Source of the DNA: Rhynchopus sp. YZ270_cl-10
Lineage: Eukaryota > Euglenozoa > Diplonemea > Diplonemida > Diplonemidae
Reading direction: 5' to 3'
Length of the DNA stretch: 64,000 bases
Assembly: GCA_964035575.1 (NCBI GenBank)
Contig: OZ037897.1
Span: forward strand, 372,001 to 436,000
Made by a program: the position numbers and the translations under genes. The notes beneath the pieces were generated by a model that was not told the DNA's origin, made no database searches, and worked only from the letters and a program-made list of their open reading frames with translations. This document shows positions 10,601-22,600 of the stretch, piece after piece; position 1 is the first letter of the stretch, and every line of letters starts with the position of its first letter.

Positions 10601-13600
10601 AGCACGTCCTCTGTGTACACACCCTCCGCAGGCACCTCCCAGCCAGACTTCTCCCACATCAGCGCCAGTGTCCCGTTCACGTCCACCGAGTACAGCGACA
10701 CTGTGTCGTAGTGTGCCTCTGTCGCAAACGCCTCCCACGACACATGCACAGACCCTCCTGCACATGCTGTCTCCCAGCACTTGTGTTCGTTTGGTCCGTA
10801 GTTCAGTTCCTTCGGGCGAGAGAGTGAGTGCGATTCCGAGCGCGAGTGTGAGTGCGAGTCCGAGTCCGAGGAGTCCGAGTCATCCTTCTCAGCACTTGCT
10901 GTTGGCATGGCAGGCTCAGGGTGCTGGACATGACCTGTCTGAGCACCAAGCACACGCATCTCGTGGCAGAAGGACGGAACACCCCCCTTCAGTGGAGACG
11001 GTGTACGTGCAGGCGCCACAGGCGCACGCTTCGGGATGTAGATCTTACGTGTGATGACACCGTTGTCGCCAAGCACCACATCCGCCTCAGACCCACCGAA
11101 GATCGTGTCGTCCCCGTCGCTCCCGTACAGCACGTCGTGGCCACCTGTGATGTCGTCCTCCCCAGCGCCACCATAGATCAGGTCATCCCCCTGCTGCCCA
11201 AGCAGCATGTCGTCCCCGGCATCACCGTGCAGCGTGTCGTTCGCACCCTCGTCCTCAGCACCCGTGAAGATCGACCGGTACTGGTGCACACGTGGGAAGG
11301 ACGCGTTGAAGAGCGCGTGGTCCCCAAGCAGCACATCCATCCCGTCCCCACCAAAGAGCGTGTCGCTCCCGGTCCCTCCGAACAGGTAGTCCTCCCCATC
11401 GTTTCCGTGCAGCTCGTCGTCGCCACCGCGCCCGTCCACAAAGTGCGGCACAGTCGTCTCTGCCCACAGCACTGCGCGGCTCCCACGTGCAAGCTCTGCA
11501 ACAGCCTGGTCACCAAACACCATGTCCAGCCCGTCGTTCCCGGACACATGGTCCCCGCCCTGCTGTCCCAGCAGCACGTCGTCCCCCGACCCTCCGAGCA
11601 GAGTGTCCGCACCGCCGAACGCAGTCGCCGTGAAGATCGCCTCCACACGCCGCACCCCAACAGTGCTGTCCGCAGCCTGTGTCACACGCCCGCTGTCTCC
11701 GAACACAATGTCGTGTCCAGCCCCGCCCTCCACGCGGTCCGCGTCCACACCACCCATCAGGTAGTCGTCCCCGTCACCGCCCAGCACAGTGTCCGCAGCG
11801 CCCGACGCGTTTGCCGTCGCCTCCAGCACCTCGTCGCCAGATGCGTCCAGCCACACGCGTCCGTGGTCGCCCACCACCCAGTCCTCCCCGTCCTCCCCGG
11901 AAAGCGTGTCTGCGCCGTTCCCGCCAATCACAACGTCGTCCCCAGCACCTCCCAGCACCACGTCGTCCCCTGCGTACGCTGCATCCACGTCTGTCGACGA
12001 GTACTCGCGCACCCACGTCGGCGCCCCCGTCCCTGCGTCCACCGCACGCACCAGCGTCACGTTTCCGTTGTCTCCAAACACAACGTCTGCCCCGTCCCCA
12101 GTGTGCACCGTGTCGTCCCCGGGCCCAGCCAGCACCACGTCGTCGCCAGCGTGCGTCACAATCGTGTCGTCCGCACCCGTGTCCGCCACGTCCACGTCCG
12201 CAGAGAGCAGCTCCACTGTGCTTGTCTCCCAGGCAGCAGCCGCAGCACCGGCACCAGCGCCGTCCCCGACCACCCACACGTTCACCACACCGTGGTCGCC
12301 GAACACCCAGTCAGCCCCGGCATCGCCAGTCACGTTGTCCGCACCAAACCCACCAAAGACAAGGTCGTCCCCCTCGGCACCCTCAACCCAGTCGTCCCCG
12401 CCCTCCGCAGGGCTCACCGTCGCGTACTGTCTGTGCACGCTTGTCACGTTCGTTGTTGGTGCTGTTGTCGTTGTTGTTGCCACACGTCCGTGGTCGCCAA
12501 ACACAACATCGTTCCCACTGTTCGCAGCAACCATGTCCCCACCGCTTCCACCGAAGAGTGTGTCGTCTCCTGCATCACCCACAATGACGTCACCACCTGC
12601 ACCGTGCGCAGTGTCCACAGACTCGTACACACGCACTCCCTGGTCCGGCTGCAGTGTCACCTTGCCGTGGTCGCCGAAGATCACATCGTTGCCTTCCTCA
12701 CCAGACATGGTGTCCGCACCCTGTCCACCGAAGGCAAAGTCGTCGCCGTTGTTTCCAGTGATGTTGTCGTCACCGCCGTTTGCCTCAACATCTGTGCTGG
12801 TCGACAGGTACTCGTGCTCAGTTCCGTTCACCAGCACGGATCCGTGGTCGCCGAAGATCACATCCGCACCGTCGTTACCCTCAAGGGCATCTCCACCAGC
12901 ACCACCGAAGAGTGTGTCGTCTCCTGCATCACCCACAATGGCGTCACCACCTGCACCGTGCGCAGTGTCCACAGACTCGTACACATGCACTGCGTGGTCC
13001 GGCTGCAGTGTCACCTTGCCGTGGTCGCCGAAGATCACGTCGTTGCCTTCCTCACCAGACATGGTGTCCGCACCCTGTCCACCGAAGGCAAAGTCGTCGC
13101 CGTTGTTTCCAGTGATGTGGTCATCGCCACCGTTTGCCTCAACATCTGTGCTGGTCGACAGGTACTCGTGCTCAGTTCCGTTCACCAGGACAGATCCGTG
13201 GTCACCGAAGATCACATCCACACCGTCGTTACCCTCAAGGGCATCTCCACCAGCACCACCGAAGAGTGTGTCGTCTCCTGCATCACCCACAATGGCGTCA
13301 CCACCTGCACCGTGCGCAGTGTCCACAGACTCGTACACACGCACTCCCTGGTCCGGCTGCAGTGTCACCTTGCCGTGGTCGCCGAAGATCACGTCGTTGC
13401 CTTCCTCACCAGACATGGTGTCCGCACCCTGTCCACCGAAGGCAAAGTCGTCGCCGTTGTTTCCAGTGATGTTGTCGTCACCGCCGTTTGCCTCAACATC
13501 TGCGTTTGTCGACAGGTACTCGTGCTCAGTTCCCTTCACCAGGACAGATCCGTGGTCACCGAAGATCACATCCACACCGTCGTTCCCCTCAAGGGCATCT

Positions 13601-16600
13601 CCACCAGCACCACCGAAGACAACGTCGTCCCCATCGTCACCAGTGATGACATCCTTCGCACCGTCAGACACATCCGTGCTCTCCGCAAACCGCATTGTTG
13701 TGAGCATGTCGACATCCGCAGGCGCAACGTGCCCTGCACGCACCCGAGACAGCCCAGCGCTGCTCGTGTTCGAGACAACAGCAACACCGGCCTGTGCACC
13801 CCACTCGATAGCGACACGGCCGTTGTCACCAAAGACCCAGTCAGCACCAAGGCCACCAACAACAGTGTCGGCACCGCTCCCACCGAAGACAAAGTCGTCG
13901 CCGGTCTCGCCAGCAATCGTGTTCGCACCGGCGGGGGCCACGCCTGCATCGGCAGACTCAGCGACAGCCGTCGCCGCAGTGGCCGTGTACACACCGTAGT
14001 CCCCAAAGAGCACGTCGGAGTCAGGGCCACCGAAGAGCGTGTCGTCCGCATGGCCACCCATGAGCACGTCGTGCCCGTCCTCCCCGTGCAGCGTGTCCAC
14101 ACCGCCGGCAAGCGCAGCCGCAGTGGCGCACGTCACCTCGGTCGACACACTCGGCGTCACAGACCCTGCACCGTGGTCCCCGAAGAGCCAGTCGTTTCCA
14201 GCCGCACCCCACAGCTCGTCGTCCCCCTGCCCGCCGACCAGGATGTCGTCGCCGTCCTCGCCGTACAGCACGTCCCCAGTCCCGGCACCGTCCTCGTCCG
14301 TCTCCGCAGACGCAAAGGCAAAGTCCCCCGCCACAGACGATGTGTACAGCGCCGCGTCCCCGAAGACAACGTCGTCCCCGGCCCCGGCCCACACGGTGTC
14401 CGCACCCACACCGCCCACAACAACGTCCGCACCGTCCCCGGCATGCACCGTGTCCGCAGCCCCCGTCTCCGACAGCGTTGTCACAACCCTTGTCACAAGG
14501 CGCGCACCCGGCACCACCACACCAGCAGAGGACGGGTACTCCAGCAGCACAGACCCGTGGTCCGCCACAACAAGGTCGTCCCCGTCCGCAGTCGACACCG
14601 TGTCCGTCCCGCTTCCACCGAAGACCATGTCCGCCCCGCCCGCAGTCTCCACCACGTCCGCACCGCCAATGTCCTCCGCGCACCCGGTCTCCGCACGCAC
14701 CAGCTCCCCCTCCGCATACATCGCAAACCCGTAGTCAGCGAACACCACGTCCGCACCCGACCCGAGGCGCACCGTGTCGTCCCCGTCACCACCGAAGACC
14801 GTGTACGCCGCCGTCCCCGTTGTCGCCAGCACCGTGTCCGCACCGCCCGACGCGCACGCCCCCTGCTCGTGGTCTGTGTACGCACGCGACCGCAGCAGCA
14901 GCGCCCCGCTCAGCGCAGCGGTGCTCCCTGCCGGCACCCCGACGGTGTCCACTTCCCCAAGGACCAGGTTCCCGGTGTCGCCAAAGATGATGTCCGCCCC
15001 CTGCCCGGCATGCACCGTGTCGTCCCCGTCGCCACCCACAATCACAAGCGGCAGTGTCGACGCAGACGCGTTCACAGTGTCGTCCCCGTCCTCCGTCCCG
15101 ACCACGAAGAACCCGTTCACAGTGTCCGCCAGCACCACAGTCACAGTGTCCGCCCCGTCGCCTGTGAAGAGCTGTGTGATCGTGCGGGAGCGCGTCTCCC
15201 CAAGGTCGAGGTCTGCTGTGTTGTTGTCCTCGGAGCCGGCTGTGCTGCTCACAAGCACCGTGTCCGCGTGCGCAGACAGCCACAGGGAAATCCCGCGCGT
15301 GTAGTCCGCGCCCGTGTAGACAATGTCCGCAGGCGCCAGGCCGTGGATGAGGCCCTTCGACAGCTCGACAGCCCCCTTCCCGGCAGCAGCCGCGTTGTCA
15401 GACACAAGCAGACGCGTCCGCCCTGCATCCCCACCGTCCAACGTCAGCAGCGCCTCAACGTAGTCCAGGCGCCCGTCCACCTTCTCCACCGTCGTTGCGT
15501 CCACGTTCTTCATCACCATTGCGTCCGAGCCCACAACAAACGTGTCGTCGCCGGCGTGTGAGCGCACCGTCGTCGGCACAGACGTCCCGCGGATGTTCAG
15601 CGTGTCCGCCCCCTCCACGGACAGGTCCACGTCCAGCGTCTCCACACCGACGTACAGCGCCCCCGCCGTCAGCGTACGCGAATCAATCGGCGCAGACAGC
15701 AACAGCTCCGGCACATTCCCAACCACGTCCGCCGTGTCGAGCTCAAGCGCCAGCACAGTCCCCTCGACAGCAAGCTCCCCGACGTAGCGCACAAGGTACC
15801 CCCACGGGAGGGCGTCGACCGCGAAACTGTGCACACAGGGCCCAATCCCCGCCGTCCCGCACGTCTCGTCCGAACCCGGCGGGTACACCGCCGCCTGCAG
15901 CGCAGCCTCCACAGCGTCCGCCGACGTCCCCACCGCAAACGTGAAGGTGTGCACCGCCCCCGTCGTCACGTTCAGTGCCGCGTCGTCAAGGCGCAGCGTC
16001 AGCCCGAACGTCCCGCCCGTCCCGCGCACAGCCACCACCTGCACCGCCACAGACGAGGAGTCGCGCTTCGGGTACATCCCCAGCCCCGTCAGCTCCGTCC
16101 GCGTCAGGAACCCAGCCTCCCCCGCCGGGTTTCCCCCCGTGTTCTTCACCCACAGTGTGTCCGTCCCGTCCCCGCCGTCGACACACACCACGTCCCGCAC
16201 CCCGCTCAGGAGCCCCGCCTCGTCCCCGAACGTAAAGGCGTCCGCACCGTCAGACCCGTTCAGCACAACAGGGCCGTCCGCAGCCAGCACCGCAAACGTG
16301 TCGTCCCCCTTCCCTGCGTTCACGTAGGTCGCCCCCGCGTGCGTCCCGTTCACCACAACCGTGTCGACCGCAGGCCCGAGGTTCACAACCACCTCCTCAA
16401 AGCTGTCGTAGGTCACACCCCCGAGCACAGTCGTAGTCCCCGCCAGCACACGCGACTCCCCCATCCCCATCCCGGTGATGCGCCCCTCGGCCAGCTCCAC
16501 CGTCGTCGGGAGGAACCCGCCCGTGTTCTCCACCACAAGGCGGTCCACCTGCTGCTCCTCACGCACCGTCAGCCACTCGTTCGTCTGCCCGGGGAACACC

Positions 16601-19600
16601 TCAATGTCAACCTCCCCCGGGTACATGACGGCCGACAGCGTTGTCACCGCACCCTCAGCCTCACCACCCCCGACTGAGAGCGCACCCTGGATCTGGTACG
16701 CAAGCGCCGGCTGCGACGCGAACTGCTGCGTCGTCTCCCCCAGGTCCACCTTCCCGTCGGCCACCGGCGTCACCGTCACCGTCACAGCCTCCGAGTAGTT
16801 CCCGGCACCAAACACAACCTGCGTCGGCGACACGCTCACCTGCTTCGCCGCAGACCCCGCGCCGCCCCCCCAGATCTCCGACGCCACCACCGTCACGTCG
16901 ACAGTCACCTCCCCGACCGGCACCTGCGTCAGGTACAGCACGTACGTGTCCGTTGTCATCCCCTCAATCACCTCCGTCGACCCCTCGGACTCAAGCACCA
17001 CAAGCGCAGGTGCGTCGTCGTCGAGGATCTCCACGTTCACCGCATCCGCCGCCAGCGCCGCACCCGCAAACACAGCGTTCGACGCCTCGACCGCCACCGT
17101 GTGCTGCAGCGCCACAAAGTGGAAGCCCTCCACCGCCGTGTCGTCCACCGCCGTCACCGTCACAGTCTGCCTGCACTTCTCGCTTGTGCTCCCGCTCGCG
17201 TCGAAGGCAAAGGTCGCAGGCGACACAGTCACCTGCGCCGCGTCGTGCTCCACCGTCACCGTCACGTCCTGCGGGCGCGCCCCCGCCACACACGGCCGCA
17301 GCAGCACCTCGTACGTCACAGACGTCCCCACAAGCCCCGCACCGTCCTCAGAGATGCGCATCCCCGTTGTCGTGTCAGGCGTCTCCAGCACGTACAGCTC
17401 CGCCTGGTCCGCGTCAATCACACGCACCGGCACAGAAGGGATCTTCAGCGAGTCGTAGCCGTCGAGGTTCGAGATCTGCACCACAGCGTGCCCGAGGAAC
17501 ACCACCTCGTTCCCCTCCAGCGCCGAGTCCGACACAACCCCCACATACACCGTGCGCTCCACCGACCAGTCCTCCGACGTGAACTCAATCTCCGACGGGA
17601 ACACCTGCACCGACGCAGCCCCCGGGATCTCCGACGGCGCACCGGGCACAACAATCGTAACCCTCACACTGTCGTTCACCCCCGACCCCGTCACAGGGCG
17701 CCCCATGCGCAGATGGTAGAACCCAAACGTCTCCGCAGACAGCCACCACGACCCCTCCACAAGCTGGATCTCCTTCGGCATAACCACCGCAAGCGACGCG
17801 TTGTCCTGGTCCGTCACGTACGCCGTCACACCGTGCGCCTCAAGCCCGTCGTACGCCGCGTCCGTCGCACTCGACACCGCGTGCTCCACAATCCCGTTGT
17901 GCCCGCGCAGGTCGCTGCTCTGCACCGGCACCGAGTAGCGCGGCGTCACGTACACCGTGTCCGACCCGAGCCCTGCGAACACACTCGTCTGCACGTGCGC
18001 GGCCGTGCTCATCACGTACACCGTGTCGTCGCCTGCCGCTGTGTTCAGCTCCACCGACTCAATCCCGACAAAGGTGATGTACAGCCCAGACCCGTAGATC
18101 CCGTCCCGCGTGACCACAAACGTGTCCGGGAACTCCGTCCCAATCGCCACCAGCGTGTCAAACCCGGGCCCACCGTCAATCGTCACCGGCGCGTTCACTG
18201 TGTAGTACACCACGTCGTCACCCTCGTCCGTCCCAACGTCCGTCTGCCCAAGTGCCGGGTCCGGCTGCGCCTGGTCATCCGCGTCCCACAGGGCAAACGC
18301 ACGCACCGTGAACCGGTCGTCCCCAGTTCCACCGCGCAGCGACAGCGTCGCGACGTTCCGCATCACCACAAACGTGTCCTCCCCGCTCTCCCCGTTGCAG
18401 TTCATGTGCTCCCCGTTCCCGTCGCTCAGGTAGCCCTCCGTCGTCAGCGTTGTGTCGAACGCGTCCTCCGGCTCCGACATGTTCCCCTCCACACGCAGCG
18501 AGTTGTACATCTGCCCAATCAGGAAACGGTCGTCTCCCGCCCCGCCGTTCTGCGTCACAATCCCCGCCGTCCCGTCCGTCACAAACGAGTCGTCGCCCGC
18601 AAGCCCGTTCACCGTGATCCCGCCGTTGATGGTCCGGTCCACGTCCAGGCGCTCCGCCACCCCAACGTCCGCGTGCAGCAGCGCAATGAAGTTCGTGCGG
18701 AACAGGAAGGTGTCGTCCGCCGGCGTCCCTGCAACAAAGAGCTCGTTATCCTCCCCACCGTTCCACCACCCTGCGTCCGAGAGCACAATGCGCGACGTCC
18801 CCGCCCCGGAGAAGCCCACGTTGTACGTGTCGCTCCCCTCCTCCCCGTCCAGGTGCAGCACTGCCGCAATCCGGTTCGTCACCTCGTCCCCGGCCTCCGT
18901 CGGAGGCACCACAAGGCTGTCCGCCCCTTCCCCAGCGTACACCCACGTCTCCCCAGACACGTCCGCCACAGTCAGCGTGTCCGCCATGCCTCCTCCGTAC
19001 AGGTGTGTCGTCCCTGCGTGCGTCCCGGAGACCGTGAAGACACTTGCAACCGGAACCGCAAGCTTGATCTGCACCGCCGCCATGCTCGTGTACACCACAC
19101 CGGCCGCAGACATCCCCAGCCCAGTCACGCGCGTTGTCGTCATCTCCCCGACGTTCCCGGCCGTCGTGTCCGCCGAGTCGTCGACCACAAACGTCGCCTC
19201 CCCAGACCCAGACACCTTCACCGCACACGTGACGTCCACCAGCGTCCCCGACCCCACCGTGATCGTGTCCGCCCCGCCCGCAGCCTGCACCTCGACAGAG
19301 GCGCCCACCGGCGGCGTCGCAGCCACAACAAACGTGTCCGCACCGCCCGTCAGCGTCACACGCAGCACCTCCAGCGTCGACGCCTCAAACGACAGCACAC
19401 CCGCCGTGTCCGGGAGCGACACCTGGCCGTCCTCCAGGCGCCCCGCCCCGCTCACCGTCGACAGCACGTACAGCGTGTCCTGCCCGTCCCCGCCCTCGAC
19501 ACGCACGTTCCCTGCCAGGGCCGTCCCCGCAGTCACCACAACCTTGTCGTTCCCGCCGTTCAGGTACAGCGTCACCGCACAGCCCTGACGCGACCCCGTC

Positions 19601-22600
19601 ACCGTCACCAGGTTTGCCTGCCCGTTCAGGTAGATCGACACCTCCTCAAACCCGCTGTAGCTGATCCCCACGCCCCCAAGGCCAAACCCGGAGATCAGGC
19701 CGTCGGACAGCGTCCCGGCCGGGAGGTCCGACACCACGCTCGAGAAGTCCAGCACAAGCCTGTCAAAGCCGTCGTCGTCCCCACCGATGAAGTGCCCGCT
19801 CGACACAGGGTTCACAAGCAGCACCGTGTCCGAGAACTTGTTCCCCTCCCCGTAGTAGGTCGAGAACCCGGTGTACTCCTGCGCCTGGCGGTTGTCGTCC
19901 TGCCCGGCGGCCGGCGCCACCCCAAACAGCACCTCAACCTCCTCCGCAGGCGACGCCCCGTTCACGTGCCGGATCGTAAAGGTCTCCCCACTGTCCGCAG
20001 TGTCTCCTGTCGTCCGCGCCCCTGCGTACGTCCCCATGTTCAGACGCAGCAGCCGCTCGTCCGACAGCACCGCAGCCAGAACCGGCAGCGCCGGCGGCGT
20101 CGTGTCCAGCTCCAGGAAACACTTGTGCACAGAGAACTTCCACACGCTCTCCCAGCGCCCGTGCGGCCAGCACCCGTACCACTTGCACTTCCAGTTCACA
20201 AACGGGTTGAACAGGTCGACGCTGAAGGTCGCCCCCGCACACATCTTGATCTTGATGTTGAAGATGTCGAGGAACGACCCCTCGTCAATGATGCTCTTGA
20301 TCTCGCTGAAGCGGATCTTCCCGTCGTCGTTCGGGTCGTACAGGTCAATGCTCCCTGTGAAGGACAGCTCCCCACTCCCACTCAGACGCGCCAGCAGCAG
20401 GTTCAGCGTCGCCCCAACACGCACCACCCCGGACGCGTACAGCTCGGGGATGTCGTTCCCGCCCGCCCCAACCGGATCGTCTGTGTCCGACAGGAAGAAC
20501 CCGTCGAGCGCCAGCTCCGGCTTCCCCTGCTCAATCGCACGCCGGATCCCAGACGTGTCGTAGCCCATCGAAATCCCGGCACGGAACTGGAACGACCCGT
20601 AGAAGTCAATCACAATGATCCCCGCCAGCGGCAGCCAGAAGTCAATCGTCACGTCAATCTCCATCGTCGGCGTCGTCACCACAAACAGGTTCGTGTCCTC
20701 CCCAGTGATCAGCCCCAGCACACCCTTCGCAGACAGGAACGGGAGCTGGAAGATCGCCTCCGGGTCCGTCAGCTTCGCCATCAGGTTCTTCATCTTGGTC
20801 GACCCTGTTGTCTTTGAGGCTGCAACCGGTGTGTCGTCGTCGTCGTCGTCAGCCAGCGCACGTGCCGCGCGTCCCGCCGACGCGTAGTCATCAGTCTGCG
20901 GCAGCGGCGACCCGTCGGGGTACGCCGCGAACCCGTCGCTGTCGATCTTCCAGTTCCCGAAGGCCAGCTTCAGCGAGCCGTGGTTTTCGAGGTAGTCGTC
21001 CTCGCCCAACTCCAGAATCACATCAATCACCGCAAGGGCGAGGTCAATCACATCGGAGATGGCGCTCACGTACGCCAGCACGTTCTTCACACTTCCGCGC
21101 ACAGGCCCACCCGCACCCAGCAGCCCGTTGATCAGGATCTCGGGCAGCTCAAGCAGCGACACGTCGCGCCCCGCCAGGTCCGACACCACAGGCAGCGGCT
21201 TCTGCAGCGCCTCAAGGATCGGGCGGATCGGCCCCAGGAACCCGGCCAGCTTTCCGAAGATCGGGTTCAGCACTCTCGTCACAAACTCCCCGAGGTCGAG
21301 ATGCACGTCCAGCAGCAGCAGCGTCCCGGACGGGATCTGGTCGTCGACGGGCCCCTGCACCGGCAGCGTCTCCTTCTTCGCCGGCACCGTCGGCACACCC
21401 GCCGCCGGCCCCGCAGTTGCCCCAATCGACCACGGCACCCCGTAGTACGAGTACAGCGAAGTAACAAACTCCGGCAGCCCGTCCTCGCCCGCCAGCCCCA
21501 GCGTCACTTCCATCCCCAGCACAACCTCAAAGTCCGCACTCGCACTCAGCAGCTTCGTACCCCCGCTCTTCAGCTCCTTGAAGGTCAGCCACCCGTCCCC
21601 GTTTGTGTCTGTGATGTCGACCGCAGCACTCCCAACAAGCTTCGTCGTGGAGTCGTAGTTCTCCACCGCCGCGTTGAGGATGAACAGGTCGCCCGTCGCC
21701 TTCAGCTGCGGCAGCGTCATCTCCGCCGACACCTCCATCTCCGTCTCCTTCACGTTCAGGTAGAACCCGCGCGACACAGACAGCCCGAAGAAGAGCTTGA
21801 ACTCCCACCCGACATTCAGGACAATCCCGCCCTCCGCGTTCAGCGACAGCGGCAGCTCCTCCAGCCCCAGGCCAAACGCAAACGCCGCCCTATAGTCGAT
21901 GTCCTTCCCAATCGTCAGGTCCCACTCCACCGCGTCCGCCTCGTTCAGCAGCGTTCCCTGCCCGGAAATCAGGTCCCCGTCGTCCGTAAGCAGATTCTCC
22001 ATCGGGTCGCCGTTCTTGTCGCGCACAACAATCGGCACCGAGTCCCCCTTCAGGATGTTGAGGTCCCCAAAGAAGCTCTCCAACAGCTCCTTGACCGTCC
22101 TTGCCACCGAGCCCGTCGTCTCCCCCGTCATCTCCGCCCCCAGCTCGCTCAGCAGCGACTCCACGAAGGAGTCCACAAAGTCGCCGCTGATCACCTCACG
22201 GAGCTTGGACCCCACAATCGGCACGTCCATCGTCCCAAGGATCCCGTCCTCCCCAGTCACCAGAGCGTCAATCGTCGAGAAGACCGTCTTGATCCCACTC
22301 AGAAGCGCCGTCGGGTCCTTCAGAATCGCCTCAATCGGCGAGATCACTCTGAGACTGTCCGCCAGCGTCGACAGAATCGAGCCGAAGTCTTCCCCGACAA
22401 ACTCCACAAGCTTCCCGTTCTTGTCGTCCTTCTTCAGGAAGTCCGCCAGGCGCGGCACCTCGATCCCCATTGTCTTCCCGATGGGGTCGTCGATCGGCAG
22501 CATCGCCGTTATTTTCCCTGCAGACGTCAGCTCGAAGGCCGAGAGCACAGCCCCAAAGCCTTCGTCCAGGTAGTACTTCGACCCTGCAGACAGCCCGTAC

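Noticed and set aside
12550-13611. CRISPR-like array.
   Set aside because: The repeats are 354 bp, directly adjacent and in frame within a coding region, with no short repeat-spacer pattern and no cas genes.
10852-15561. Very long plus-strand open frames opposite the giant gene (this one about 1,570 codons; others at 17101-20817 and 2123-4600).
   Set aside because: They are antisense shadows. The GC-rich third positions and scarcity of TTA, CTA and TCA codons in the real frame keep the opposite frames open. Their products are Arg/His/Pro/Ser-rich low-complexity sequence that mirrors the RTX repeats.
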